A stretch of 64,000 bases of DNA. Origin: Hydra vulgaris. Taxonomy: Eukaryota > Cnidaria > Hydrozoa > Anthoathecata > Hydridae. The notes under the pieces were generated by a model. It searched no databases, was not told the DNA's origin, and saw nothing but the letters and a program-made list of their open reading frames with translations. Position numbers and translations under genes: made by a program. This document shows positions 1-12,059 of this stretch, piece after piece. Each line of letters begins with the position of its first letter. The first letter of the stretch is position 1. The DNA is taken from assembly GCF_038396675.1 (NCBI RefSeq), contig NC_088933.1:40598501-40662500 (forward strand), given 5' to 3'.

Positions 1-1306
1 TTAGAGTTCAATAGAATTGATGTCGCAACATGGAGAGAAAGAAAATGTATATAAAACTCTTTGCTAACAATACCTTTTAATACAATCACTCCAGTATACA
101 TTAAAAACTGGCGAAATTCAGTTGCTTTCCACCTGTCTAAAAATAATAAAGATCACGGTTGTCGCACAAAGTCACTTGGAATTGAACTTTTTAGTTTAAT
201 TAAATTATAATTAATTTCTGCTAATAAAAGATTAGATAACTTGCAAATTCTGGGATCATTTTTCAGAAATACAAGGATTCGTTTGACAACTCCTAAACAA
301 ATGAGATGCATGTAATCCAATACAAAACAGTTAAATGAAATATTAATTTCTTTAAGAGGCGAGAACCCGTTTTGATGAAAATGGTATCCAAGACTATCAA
401 ATTTTTTTGGTATCCAAGACGATCAAAGTTCTTAGCTGAAAACCACTTCCTTTATATATTATTCTATGATTCATACTTTCTCCAACAATTTCACATCTTC
501 CACAACCATGTTTGTATGTATGACCCATAATATTTTTTAAGTATGCTTTAGCTGGAGCATAGCAAACAAAAGCATTTATTTTAAAGTTATAGTGTTGTTT
601 TTCAAAATAAATTCCATTTTTAGATAAATTTTTACACTCTGCGATAAGTTCATTCAAGTACTTATCAAGAGAACTTGGCTTAGATGTTCCACAAAATAAA
701 GCAATCACAAAAATATTTTAATTAAATAGTCTAAGTATGGGCCATAATTGAGCCAAAGACGATTTAAATAAAGGCAACCGGTCAATATTTATTTTTATGT
801 TAACGTCAACGTTTTTAATTTTTTTTAAACACTGTGTCACACCACGTTCTAATCTAAAATACAAAAACTCTCCACCACGTTTTTTATCAACATTAATATG
901 TCTTGGTGTATTTAGCAATGTTCGACTATATCTAGGCAATCCAGGAATATTATTTCTACGAAGAATATCCAGAAGTTCGTTGCTACACAAACAACTAATT
1001 TTATGCTTTATTGCCCATGTAGCAGTTTCTTTCTTCAATGAAAACACTTTGTTCTCATCAGAGCTAATGGTTTTTTGATTATCTGTAATCGATAAATACT
1101 GTTCTGCATATTCAAGGTCTTAAATTGAATTCCTTATTCAATAGAAATTGATTTGATATGAAAGGTTCTATGTTGATCGTCGAACATTGATCTTCATTTA
1201 AATCTTCAGTATTATTTAACTCATTATTGCTAGAGTTCAGAAAATTTTTCATTATGATATTCAGGCGTCTAAACTTTCGTTGACAATAACTATTATTATC
1301 AGTCAT
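1..1306 (-). pseudogene. tnp2-like transposase remnant, runs off the left edge
   Basis: Three blocks read in order on the minus strand: 1306-1112 (N-terminus), 1047-718 with the motif INIDRLPLFKSS, and 708-397 with the motif YAPAKAYLKNIMGHTYKHGC. The stretch 220-1 continues the protein (block LDRWKATEFRQFLMYTG) but has an in-frame TGA where relatives carry Arg. I know this combination from many cnidarian and arthropod repeat proteins that resemble tnp2/CACTA transposases. The superfamily name is inference; being a repeat protein is well supported. Frameshifts and stops separate the blocks, so the copy is dead. The C-terminus lies outside the window. Confidence 0.7.
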
Positions 1307-1612
1307 TTTATTTCTTCTTCAAAAAAATTTAGTTCAATAAATTAATCCATTCAAATAACCATGAATGATAATTTGAATTCAAAACTAGAATCATTTTTTC
1401 AATTGAACATTTAAAATGGAAGGAAAGTCTGCATTTACATACAATCGACTGAAAGCAACATGGTCAGAAAAATATTCATAAGGGATATGACTTAAATCGT
1501 TTTTTTATTAATTTATATGGCGCTTCTTCAGTTTTTCACCTCCTATTTTTTATGAATTAAATGACTGAAATTGAGTCTTCTTGAGTAAAAAAAAAACCTG
1601 GAGGGTACACCA

Positions 1613-1614
<2 letters not shown>
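1307..1614. other. Non-coding flank of the tnp2-like element
   Basis: No coding signal seen. The right end reads GGTACACCACTG and abuts a (TA)n array. Read on the minus strand this is CAGTGGTGTACC, a plausible element terminus. Its partner end is outside the window. Confidence 0.35.

Positions 1615-1655
<41 letters not shown>
1615..1655. repeat. (TA)n microsatellite
   Basis: About 20 uninterrupted TA units, directly at the end of the tnp2-like element. Confidence 0.95.
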
Positions 1656-1659
<4 letters not shown>

Positions 1660-3763
1660 TATATTTTGATATACATATATACAGGCCCCAGCCAGAACAA
1701 ATGAGCGGAGAGCTGCTCTCCTATAACAGACAAGGTGAGCCATGCTAGCTGCTCCTCTAAACAACTTTTTACGAGAGTTTACTATTTTTATGCGACATAA
1801 CAGTTAAATATAAACTTTTGTATTGCTAGCAACATTGTAATACAATAAATTAGTTTCAATGCGTTTTAAAAAACAATGAATTTATTTGAAACTTAGATAA
1901 TAGACTTATAAGAGAATTTATTTAATTGCAATTTAAAAAACAATTATACTTTAAAGTCATGTACATAAAAATATTTATAATAATTTTAGAAAAATGTTTA
2001 AATTACAAATAAGATTCATCATTTAAATTAAATGTTTGATTGAATGATTTGAAAAGATTATTTAAAATCTTTGAATGAATGAGTTTGATACTTTTTTTTA
2101 CATCAATCACTTCTTTAAATATAATTGTAATAAAAAGTTTCCAGTAATAGTACTTTTTTTAAATATGTTTATATTAAAGAAAACAATAAAAACTATTTTC
2201 TATTATTGACTTAAATATTTATTATTCATTGTAGTTTTTTTTAATGATTTCTATTTTTCTCTTGAAACTTTTATTTTAAACGCCACTTTTATTTTATGCA
2301 AAACTTTTATTTTAAGCGAAACTTATATTTTAAACGCCATTCAAAATGAATATAATTAAACAGCTTTTAAAAGCGATTGACTTAATTACGATAAAACAAA
2401 ATATCGAACTCAATCATTCAAAGTTTAAACAACTTTTTTCTTTCTCTTTCTACGCTTAAAAAGACATTTTCTTTCAGACGCATTAAAAATACAACAATGT
2501 TTTGATCTCTTATTGTACCGTAGCTATAGTTCAAAAACTAGTAAGCTAGTGATAGAAAAATAAAAAAATAATAATAGATTAACCTTAAAATAAACTTTTT
2601 TATTATTTAAATTAATAATCCATTTGTATTTATTAAATAAAAAAATGTTTTATTCCTAGTAAAGTTTTCAACATATAAATTAACAAAATTTCTTAATTTT
2701 TTATTTTTGCGAGAGCAATAAATTGCTCTTGTAAACCAATTTAGGAGAGTGTAGGCAAAAGCGAGAGCTAAAGCTCTTCCTGCTTTCAGTTCATTACTAT
2801 TTGTACCTGTATGTAACTTTGTATGTATAAATGATTGTTGTATGGAAGTTAGTATTGATTTCTTTTAATTATTAAAATTTTTATTCTTATTTTTATTACT
2901 ATTATCCTCCTTATTAACTATTTATTCAATATTGTAATTATTATTATTTACGCCAAATAAACTAATCTGTAAACGCCAATTATAATATAATAATAGATAT
3001 AAATGAAAACAATACTAACAACATTAGGACATTCATTTAAGTTAAATGAATGTCTATAATTTTGTTTAAAATACTATGTATTATTATTGTTATATTTTTC
3101 ATTATTATCTATTATTATATTATATTTGGTGTTTACTTCAGATTAGTTTACTACTATTTGTATATGTCCTTGAATTGTAACAAATTTTTTATTTAGAAAT
3201 ATATATTGATATAAAAATATATAATTATATATACAATTAACAATAACTTTATTCGATTACAACTCTTGTTCCTCAATCTTTGTCAAATTAAAATTTAATA
3301 CTTGTTGCGATACAATTGATTTAAATTATTTTTTTAAATGCTATCTTGATCGCCAGCATGCAGAAGACATCAGCAAAGATTAAAAAGCAAAGTTTTTTTT
3401 GTAAAAAGCGAAGTGCCAGGTCGTCCGGCATCCGGACAAATATCTTTAGCACTTTTCGTTTGGCAATCAAATTACGTAATAAACATACATTTATAAAAAT
3501 TTAATTTTTATGAGCATGATATGATAGATTAGCTTTGCGGATAGTGCAAAGTTTCTTAGACTGGGGATCGGGTCCTCGCAATTTTGACTTCATTTTAAGG
3601 AGTACATTTTCATTATATTTTTTAAAGTGGTAATTAATATATGATATAATATATATATATATATATATAATATTGTTAGTAAAATATTTTTATTGATCAA
3701 ATATTATTTTAACAGTCGTTATAATAGCACTATTAACTAAGGCTATAAAAGACTTATGTTATA
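1656..3763. other. AT-rich stretch without recognised genes
   Basis: No ORF with family signals. Two GC-richer patches with GAGAGCT/AGCTCTTCC motifs (about 1690-1760 and 2710-2790) may be ends of an unrecognised repeat. The only clear structure is the inverted repeat at 2958-3150. Confidence 0.4.
2958..3150. repeat. Imperfect inverted repeat with perfect central palindrome
   Basis: The left arm starts TAAACTAATCTG and the right arm ends CAGATTAGTTTA. Both arms hold ATAATATAATAATAGAT in opposite orientation. The centre is a 27-bp palindrome (GACATTCATTTAA, G, then its reverse complement). It is probably a small fold-back MITE. No TSD could be assigned. Confidence 0.7.
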
Positions 3764-3795
3764 TACTTAGGCACAACGGTCTGTATATATATATA

Positions 3796-3856
<61 letters not shown>

Positions 3857-4163
3857 ACGCAGCGGTTTCTACATATGTATACATATGTACAAACCGCTGT
3901 ACGTATGTAAGCTTACATACGTATGACTGTTATAAAAAATTTAATGCACGTATATATGCATTAGAATGCGCGCTATTTAAAGACGTTTAACAGATGCCTT
4001 TTTATAAATGCGCCTTTTAAAAGACATATAAAAGACATCAACTGAAAAGACGTATAAGTTTTCAAGTATAGAAGACGTCTATAAGATATCTTTAATGATG
4101 CGTCTTTATCTAGACCAGTTTTAGACGTCTACAAACGTCTAGAATGCGTCTTGTGCTTACTGG
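3764..4163. mobile_element. MITE-like unit with ACGT-centred motif array
   Basis: The right end reads TTGTGCTTACTGGGTA, i.e. ACCCAGTAAGCACAA inward. A weaker match (CTTAGGCACAACG) sits at about 3765. Between them lie a (TA)n array (3783-3852), two palindromes (3861-3923) and about ten AGACGT/GACGTCT motifs (3977-4156). No ORF. The left boundary is uncertain. A similar terminus with a different palindromic motif occurs at 63698. Confidence 0.5.
3861..3923. repeat. Two adjacent cruciform palindromes
   Basis: 3861-3898 is a 38-bp palindrome with one symmetric mismatch pair (arms begin AGCGGTTT; core ACATATGTATACATATGT). 3900-3923 is a perfect 24-bp palindrome around AAGCTT. They are separated by one base. 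Confidence 0.9.
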
Positions 4164-5372
4164 GTAATTGCAATAATAAAATAATAAAAATAATAGTATT
4201 AATAATAATGTGAATAAAAAAACAAATAAATATATCATGATAGGTTTACTAAAAATTATAATTCATGATAAAAACAATGGTAAAAATAAATATAGTAAAA
4301 TTTATAACTATGACAGAAATTAATAAAATAAACACAATAATTGCAAAAATTAAGACAATAACCCTAAAAACTATTACTACAATTGAATCACTATCACTAT
4401 CATTATAAATAATATTAATAAGATTTAAGAAACAAATATAAATTAATGATAATTGAAATATTAGTAGACTTAAAAAAGACAGTATAAAATAAAAGTAATA
4501 ATGTTTCATAAATACTGTAATATAAGAAAAGCAATAATAATAAAAAAAAATATTCATCAAATATATACTCAAATATAAATTTCTTAATTTGGTTTCGATT
4601 GAGAAGAAGAATGTTAGTAATAAAAAGGTATTTAGTTAAAATCTTTTTTATATAAATGGTATTATTTGATTCTATTGAGAAATACATTGATGTTTCATAG
4701 AGAGCTTGCCATATTTGATAGTGTTGAAAAAAGGAAAGTGTGCAAGTTAAAATTTTCAGTATTTTGAGTGAAATACTTGTGTGTGTCATTTGTTTTAATA
4801 AAAAAATTATTGTACAAATTTGGTAGTTTATTTTGAAGAAAACAAAAAAAAAGAGACAATTATAAAGCTTTACAAGATCTTAAAATTTTTAATTCAGAAA
4901 ACGTTTTTTCGATATTAGAGCGTAAGGGAGAAAATGTCATAATTCTTAGGAAGTGCGTTGTAAACTGTTTATACGATGTAATAGAAAACTACTTTTGACC
5001 CCAAACAGTGCAACAATAACTTAGATGTGAGGAGAACAAGGAATAGTAAATTATTATTAAAACATGTTGGGGAACTTAGTGTCGTATTAATGACAGCATA
5101 CTATTGGTACGTGAGATTTTTATTTAATTGAATTAGTTGAGTACCATGATAGATTTTTGTCAAGAAATATCCCGAGGTATTTTATATATTTAGATGGAAA
5201 AAGTCTTTACAATTAATTCTAATTTTCACATTATTACTATCAATCTTTTTTTTTGGGGGGTAAAAATAATAAATTTAGTTTTATTGTTATTAAGGAAAAG
5301 GTACTTTTTACCAATGACACAAAGGATGGAGATCTGAATTAACTTTTTTACAAAGCTGCGCGAGTGATTTAT

Positions 5373-6348
5373 TTATGCATTGAAGATTAGTGTTGTCAGC
5401 AAAATGATGAACAATCGAATTATTTTAGAGTGAGGCAGATCGTTAATATATATTTTAAACAGTTGAGGTCCTAGAACAGGACCCTGTGGTACACCATACT
5501 TAATAACTTTACATGTGGATTCAAGCCCATTAATCGAGGCAAACTGAGTACGATTGTTAATATCGGATGAAAACCAATCATTAGCGATACCTCGTATACC
5601 ATAGTGATACAATTTTTCAGTTAAAATTTTATGGTCAATTGTATCAAATGCTTTTTAGAGATCAATAAAGGCGCCACAGGCAAAAGAACTACTATCAATC
5701 GCACAGCGAATCATTTCAGTAATGCTATTAAATGCATTGGAAATAGAATGTTTTAAACGAAATCCAAACTAACGGCCGTAGGGACACTTAGAATTAGCAA
5801 TAAAGTGGTAGATACGAAAATACATGAATTTTTCAAGAATTTTGCTGATATTTGGTAATAATGATATGGTCTAAAGTTATTGCAGTCAAGTTTTGAGTCC
5901 TTTTTATGGGTTGGTTTAGCATATGCAGTTTTTAAAATATTAGGGAATGTACCAGTAGCAAATGAGAGATTAAATAGTTTTAAAAGTACTAAGGAAATAT
6001 CATTAGCAAGAAGTTTTAGAAAAAAGGTTAGATTGCTGTTTGGGCCAAAGCCTTGCCATCATTTAGAGAAAGAATAACTGATATTATTTCATTTTTTTCA
6101 GTAGGTTTAATAAAAAGAGAGTCAGGGTTTGATGTTTTTAAATACTTTAGGAAGTCAGTATGAGATGAATGAATATTCTTTTGCAGTTGTTCAGGGATTG
6201 AAATATAAAAGAAGTTGAAAATATCCGCGATTTTAACTGGATCATTGATAATGGTGTTGTTTGAAGATATACAAGATGTATATGAGATATCATTTGAACG
6301 TATATTCAAAAGAGTTCTAATACCCTTCCACGTAGCTCTCAAACTATT
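5373..6348 (-). pseudogene. LINE A reverse transcriptase remnant
   Basis: 5612-5373 encodes the RT core with GVPQGPVLGPQLFKIYINDLP split over motif 4 and its flank. The active-site box near 5400 reads FADNTN in an adjacent frame, so the second catalytic Asp is Asn. 6342-6028 encodes the region ahead of RT (motif RATWKGIRTLLNI). Several frameshifts separate the blocks. In a working LINE this enzyme primes cDNA on nicked target DNA. This copy cannot. Confidence 0.8.
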
Positions 6349-6480
6349 GGTAATGGCAGGGCCGTCTTAAGGCCATCGGGGGCCCTAGGCTAGACTTAAT
6401 TTGGGGGCCCCCTTTTTCCTTAGTAAAAAATTTAAATCAAATACTAAGATAGGAAACATTTATTAAAGCAATGATAAAAT

Positions 6481-9008
6481 TTACATGCGACGTTTACGTG
6501 ATTTTTTTCTTGAAAATTCTTTAATAATATCATCAAAATTAATGGTTAAAAGAACATCTGATTCAATTGGCATTAACGACAAACAGTTAAATCTTTCTTG
6601 CAGCATGGTTGAGCGGAGTTCATTTTTTATAAGTTTTAGTTTTGAAAATGATCGCTCGCCAGTGCAATTTGAGACCATCATTGACAGAAAAATTCTAAGG
6701 GAAATTTCAATAATTGGAAAAGTTGATTCCAAGTGGTCTCTTTTTAATGTTGAGTAAAATTCTGTAAATGAATGTTCATCTTTTGAAATGTAATATTGAA
6801 ATTGCTGGCACTCAAAAAAAAGTTCATTTTCATTTATGTCCTTCTTATAAATTTGTGCTAGGTTTGAACAATGGTCTTTTAGTTCAACATTGGCAATTGT
6901 TTGAATGTTTACTAGAAATCCGAAATTGTCATTGATCTTCTCATATGCTGATGTTCTTTTTTCTAAATTTGATGTTAGTGAATCAATAACAGGAAGGTAT
7001 GTTTCAATTTTGAATTTATAACTTCCCTGAAATTCCAATTCTTCAGCCTCACCATCAAAGAAGGCCATACGTCGGCTTCTTTTTTTGTTCTTTTTGAAGA
7101 ATCTCTGTTGTCAGTGTTTGGAAGCAAGATTTTGGCTTTTTTCTGGTAATTCTCAAATTGACTCCTCAAATCTTTAATGAAATGTAACAATGACTTTAGA
7201 ATCCGAACTGCAACATCCAGGTTTAAATTTTCTTTTTGTAAAATCTTTGATGTTTCATTAAAATGACAAAGAATATCATTCCAGAAAATTGTCAGAAAAA
7301 CAATCTCAAAAGTGTTCATTTTCGTGATGAGATTTTGAGCATCATTTTGAGTTTCTTTTGACTGACTTATGTCCTTGATCAAAAATTCAAGTGCTTTTTT
7401 AATCTCATTATAACTGTCATGCAGACAAGTCACAGCATCTGCACGTGCTGATCATCGAGTTCCAGAAAGCTGTTTGACAATTTTTTTGCCTTTGCCAACA
7501 AAAGACAGAAGCACTTGCCAACGATGAGTTGATGCAAAAAAAAAGTTGTAGAGGCATTGAACAAAGTAAAAAAAAATAATTGCTTCTAAACAACATCCAG
7601 CTGCACTGTTGCCAACCAGATTTAAAGAATGTCCAGCACAAGGAATAAACAATGCTGATTCACTTTTGTCTTTAATCCTCTTTTGTAGGCCTGAGTACTG
7701 TCCTGCCATATTTGATGCATTATCGTATGACTGCCCACGACAGTCAGATATTAAAATTTCATTTTCTTGTAAAAAATTCAAAACCACTGTTTCTAAATGT
7801 TCAGCTCCATGCCCGTGAATGGGAACAAATTGAAAAAAACGCTCAACTGGTGCCAAGTCTTTAACATATCAAACTGTAAAAGTTAATTGATCTACATGTG
7901 ACAAGTCTGGAGTTGAGTCAACGCTTATTTCGCTCAAAACTTTATTTCCCATTAGGCATATAAACTCCTCACAGATTTTGGCGGAGAGGTATGAAGTATT
8001 ACCTTTTCCAGAATTTCCATGTTTTTTTATGTGTTCATGTAGGAATGGGTCAAACTGGCTAAGTAACTCAAGAGTTCCTAAATAATTACCATTTTGCTCT
8101 GAACCAATGGTTTCATTGTTTCCACGAAATGGCAACCCTCTTGATGACAAGAACTTTACAACTGCAACAATTCTTTTCAGCACATTTTGCCAGTACAATT
8201 GTTCGTTATGTAACTGTTTTATTAATACAGAGTCAAGCTGGCCACTTTCTCTCTGCCGACTGGAGTAAGTAAGCATATTTTTGTGATGTTAAGAACCATT
8301 CTCGTGTCCAGATATACATTTCAAGGCATTTTTCCAGTCATCAAATCCAGTTGTGGAAAAATTAGAGTGTTTGCTGGAGAATAAGGTACAAGTAAAGCAA
8401 AAAACAGAACCTGTTGAAGGTGAGTATAATAGCCATTCACGATTGACAAATTCGCCATTGTGTAGTTCACGTCTAAAGCAAGATTTTGATAAGAACCTTT
8501 TTTGTCCGCAACTCAACCTTTCTGAATTTTTGAAGCTCCCATCATTGTTCTGGGACATTGACGGGCCATTAGAAATCCAAAATGATGGAGCTTCTTGGGA
8601 TAACTGATGCCACAATGCTGGGTCAGTTTCTTGAGTAGTTTTTGTTGTTGCGTTTGGATAAGTTTTAATTTGATTTGATTCTGGCTCCTGTGCTGGTTCT
8701 GGCTCCTGTACTGGTTCTAGCACCTGTGCTGGTTCTGACTCTTGCTCTGGTTCTGGCTCCTGCTCTGGTTCTGGCTCCTGTTCTGGTTCCAGTTTCTGTT
8801 GAATTTCTAGAGTTTCATTTGGCAACAAAGCACTATTAATGCTTACGAAATTTGAAGTTGGACAAAGAAATACATCTTCGGACACAACAGGCTTTGACTT
8901 TTGTACCAAAAGAAATGATGTTAAAGGAAGATATTTTGAAATGTCTTCTTTTGCTTTAGCGGCTTTTTTCCTCTTTGCAGCACCACTTTGATAAGTCCGA
9001 TTAGACAT
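6481..9008 (-). pseudogene. hAT transposase, ZMYM1-like, nearly full length
   Basis: Reading from ATG at 9008, about 842 codons: a basic N-terminus, a Glu-Pro-Gln repeat (about codons 72-112), a TTF-type zinc-finger-like region (VFCFTCTLFSS), a DUF4371-like segment, the RNaseH core (SYDNASNMAG, CAGHSLNLVG), and a C-terminal hAT dimerisation block (GERSFSKLKLIKNELRS). The frame is broken by three in-frame stops (near 8289, 7869 and 7452) and one frameshift in an A-run at about 7080. The stops near 7869 and 7452 fit CGA to TGA and TGG to TGA. Few lesions imply a recent insertion. Blocks are colinear, so the assignment is firm. Confidence 0.9.
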
Positions 9009-9142
9009 GTTAAATGACTTTTTTTCAAAACAGATGTTTTAAGTTGATCACAGCAATTTCAAATTCAATCTAATGGGATATTTTAAGTGCTTGTATTTAA
9101 CACTTCTTATCGGAAAATTTATGTTTATTTTCGGATGCATGC

Positions 9143-9410
9143 ATGCATTTTTGCTTATCAAGAAAAAAAAAATCCCCTAGGGGGCCCCCAAACAGAAAAA
9201 CTGATACTTTTCTAAAAATAATTAAAAAAAATCTTATCAAGAAAAAAATTATTCCCGAGGGGCCCCCAAACTATGACTTCTTCAGAAAATTTAGAAATAT
9301 AATTTTTTATTTATATAAATTTGAAAAAAAATCCAGACACATTTTGGGGGCCCCTAAAAATCGGGGGCCCTAGGCTGCAGCCTACCTAGCCTATGCGTTA
9401 AGACGGCACT
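9143..9410. repeat. hAT subterminal GGGGGCCCC repeats
   Basis: GC-rich motifs CCCCTAGGGGGCCCCC, CCGAGGGGCCCCC, GGGGGCCCCT and GGGGGCCCTAGGC are spaced through the right end. Matching motifs sit at 6380-6415 on the left. Subterminal repeats of this kind usually bind hAT transposase; that role is inferred. Confidence 0.7.
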
Positions 9411-9411
9411 G

Positions 9412-9690
9412 GGTAATGGTAGTAAAGTAGTAAGTGAAGTAGTTAGAAATTTTTATAAGTTTGGTAAGTTTTTTCAAGAATTAGTTTGAAGATTTTTTGT
9501 TTTAAGGAACTTCTTAAATATATTGTTTCGTTTTTTTTTTATCGAGGTTAAACTTGCTGAAGTAATCCATGGTTTAAGGCTTCAAGTTGAGCCACGGTTA
9601 TCTAAGTTTTTTTAACGGTGCGTGTTTGTCTAGAAGTGAGTTAAAGGTAGCGAAGAAATCATCGTATGATTTATTTGTATTACTATTAAA
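9412..9690 (-). pseudogene. LINE A coding continuation beyond the hAT
   Basis: On the minus strand, 9690-9412 encodes blocks such as [21 protein letters not shown] and, across the hAT, joins in frame to the 6342 block: the last codons before the TSD are followed at 6348 by the residues preceding RATWKGIRTLL. This shows one coding region cut by the hAT. Stops and indels are present. Confidence 0.75.
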
Positions 9691-9691
9691 A

Positions 9692-10237
<546 letters not shown>

Positions 10238-11080
10238 AAAGGTGCACCGATGGATAGGCATCGACCATTTAGCCAATGCATCGGTCTTCGTAGCCATTGG
10301 TTGATGCTGATTATTTTGAGAACATCAATTTTTTATATTTGTATTTCTATATTGTATACAAAAATAAAATTATTCGGTAAATGAAAATCCATGTATAAAT
10401 CTAAGTTGTGATATCGGCATAACTTTAACAACTAACCCTCTTGAAATATTTTTTGAACAATTTTTCATCAGGGGTTCCTTACTATTTTATAATTTAGAAG
10501 AGTGATTATATTTCTTATAGAACAAGCTATACAAACAGGTTTAAAATTTAGAAATTTAAATAATAATAAAAGTATTTTGCTAGATGCTCCTCCTATTGAT
10601 ATTTTTATTTTTCAAAGTTACCGTAATTCGGGGCAACTTCGTCAATTTTGGAACTTATTTTTTTCTTTGTAATGATTTCAGGATGGAAAATGAAAATGAG
10701 CCTGTTAGTTTTGTTACAATAGAGCATGCCCCTTAACGTTCCGCCTATTTTTTAATTTCCCATTTAAATAATAAAGTAGCTGAAATATCATTATGAAGAG
10801 TGACGAAGTTGCCCTGACTTAAGGGCAACTTTGTCATGTGCCAAAATATTAATTTATTATGAAGTTGGACAGCTCTTGTGCGACTTTAACATGTTATAAA
10901 TTATAATTTAGTATTTATGACACTGTAGAGATATCAAAAATAACAAACGGTAAGGAAATCTCCCTAATTTACGTTGATTCTGTTGCGATCATAAAATGTA
11001 GAATTGATTTACAAAATTTTATCTTTGACAATCAGTCTTATGTGTATTAAATAAAAGGCTCTGGATTTAAAACATTTCTA
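10238..11080. other. AT-rich stretch with GGGCAACTT motif repeats
   Basis: No coding region recognised. It holds the motif repeats at 10631-10836 and a possible hAT-like end at its left edge. Confidence 0.35.
10631..10836. repeat. Inverted and direct copies of GGGCAACTTYGTCA
   Basis: GGGCAACTTCGTCA at 10631, its exact reverse complement TGACGAAGTTGCCC at 10801, and a direct variant GGGCAACTTTGTCA at 10823. The first two form a stem bracketing about 156 bp. Probably the remains of a small repeat; family unknown. Confidence 0.65.
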
Positions 11081-11109
11081 ATTATAATCAGTGAACAACA
11101 TTTACAATA

Positions 11110-11505
11110 ACGTATTACAATTAAATGATGTTTTAGAAAACAGTATTCAAATTTAGTCCTCTAAACACCAAAATAAGAGGCAAGATTATCTGCAATTATA
11201 ACTTTTTCTCTAGGAATGTTTACTATGGGGAAGGAAAATATTGCGAAACTACAATTCAAAGGTACGAGAATCAAACCCAGTTTTTATTACATCATATCTG
11301 TAACCTGCTGGTTAACCATTGCACCAATTTCCATGGAGGTTTTCTGCTTTATAGACTACAAAGGGAGGAAGGATGTCATCAGTAGCAGAAATACAAAACA
11401 TAAGAGATACTGCTATTTTGAATGTTCCATAACATGTTCGACTCGCTTTGTCCCACCTAAAACTACAACTTTCTTAGCACCAGGATCGTCGGTATAGCTT
11501 TTAGT
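11110..11505 (-). pseudogene. pogo/Tigger-type (DDE_1) transposase fragment
   Basis: Minus-strand translation gives colinear blocks typical of a DDE_1 catalytic core: GAKKVVVLGGTKRVEHVMEH, then after a frameshift CISATDDILPPFVVYKAENL, YDVIKTGFDS, and near 11190 VIIADNLASYF, which holds the second catalytic Asp (DNL). Two stops and one frameshift were seen. No N-terminal HTH or TIRs were found. A plus-strand ORF over the same bases (11216-11497) is its antisense shadow. The family call rests on memory of the motif pattern. Confidence 0.65.
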
Positions 11506-11663
11506 ACATGTTATAAAGGTTATCAAACTTCCTTTTAGCTTTTATAATACAATCAACATTCAAAACATTTTTTAAGTTCTGCTATGTAAGAGCTTTCGAA
11601 AATTAGTCAAAAGAGAAAGAATTCGACCTTAAAAAAAAAAAAATTATTTATTGGCTACACTTA

Positions 11664-12054
<391 letters not shown>

Positions 12055-12059
<5 letters not shown>

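Larger units (their letters stand above)
6357..9411 (-). mobile_element. Complete-ended hAT transposon (ZMYM1-like transposase)
   Basis: The termini are CAGGGCCGTCTTAA (6357) and TTAAGACGGCACTG (ends 9411), 14-bp TIRs with one mismatch. The 8-bp target duplication GGTAATGG is perfect on both sides (6349-6356 and 9412-9419), as expected for hAT. Length 3,055 bp. It interrupts LINE A copy 1. It carries one transposase gene and GC-rich subterminal GGGGGCCCC motifs at both ends. Confidence 0.95.
4170..9690 (-). mobile_element. LINE family A copy 1 (CR1/L2-type), split by a hAT
   Basis: Minus-strand non-LTR retrotransposon. The 3' UTR lies at about 4170-5310, reverse transcriptase at 5373-5800, the upstream domain at 6028-6348, and the block between endonuclease and RT resumes at 9412-9670 beyond the inserted hAT. 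Its 3' half aligns by eye with 42500-46970, the second copy of the family. The 5' end and endonuclease are missing; the copy stops at the (TA)n array starting near 9692. The clade call is inference from RT motifs. Confidence 0.8.

Noticed and set aside
4249..4789. Ile/Phe-rich ORFs resembling membrane proteins
   Set aside because: AT-rich 3' UTR of LINE A; the same tract recurs non-coding at 42540-43000.
9143..9373. Plus-strand ORF with RGPPN repeats
   Set aside because: Subterminal GGGGGCCCC repeats of the first hAT; no gene.
11216..11497. Plus-strand 93-codon ORF
   Set aside because: Antisense of a recognisable pogo catalytic region on the minus strand.
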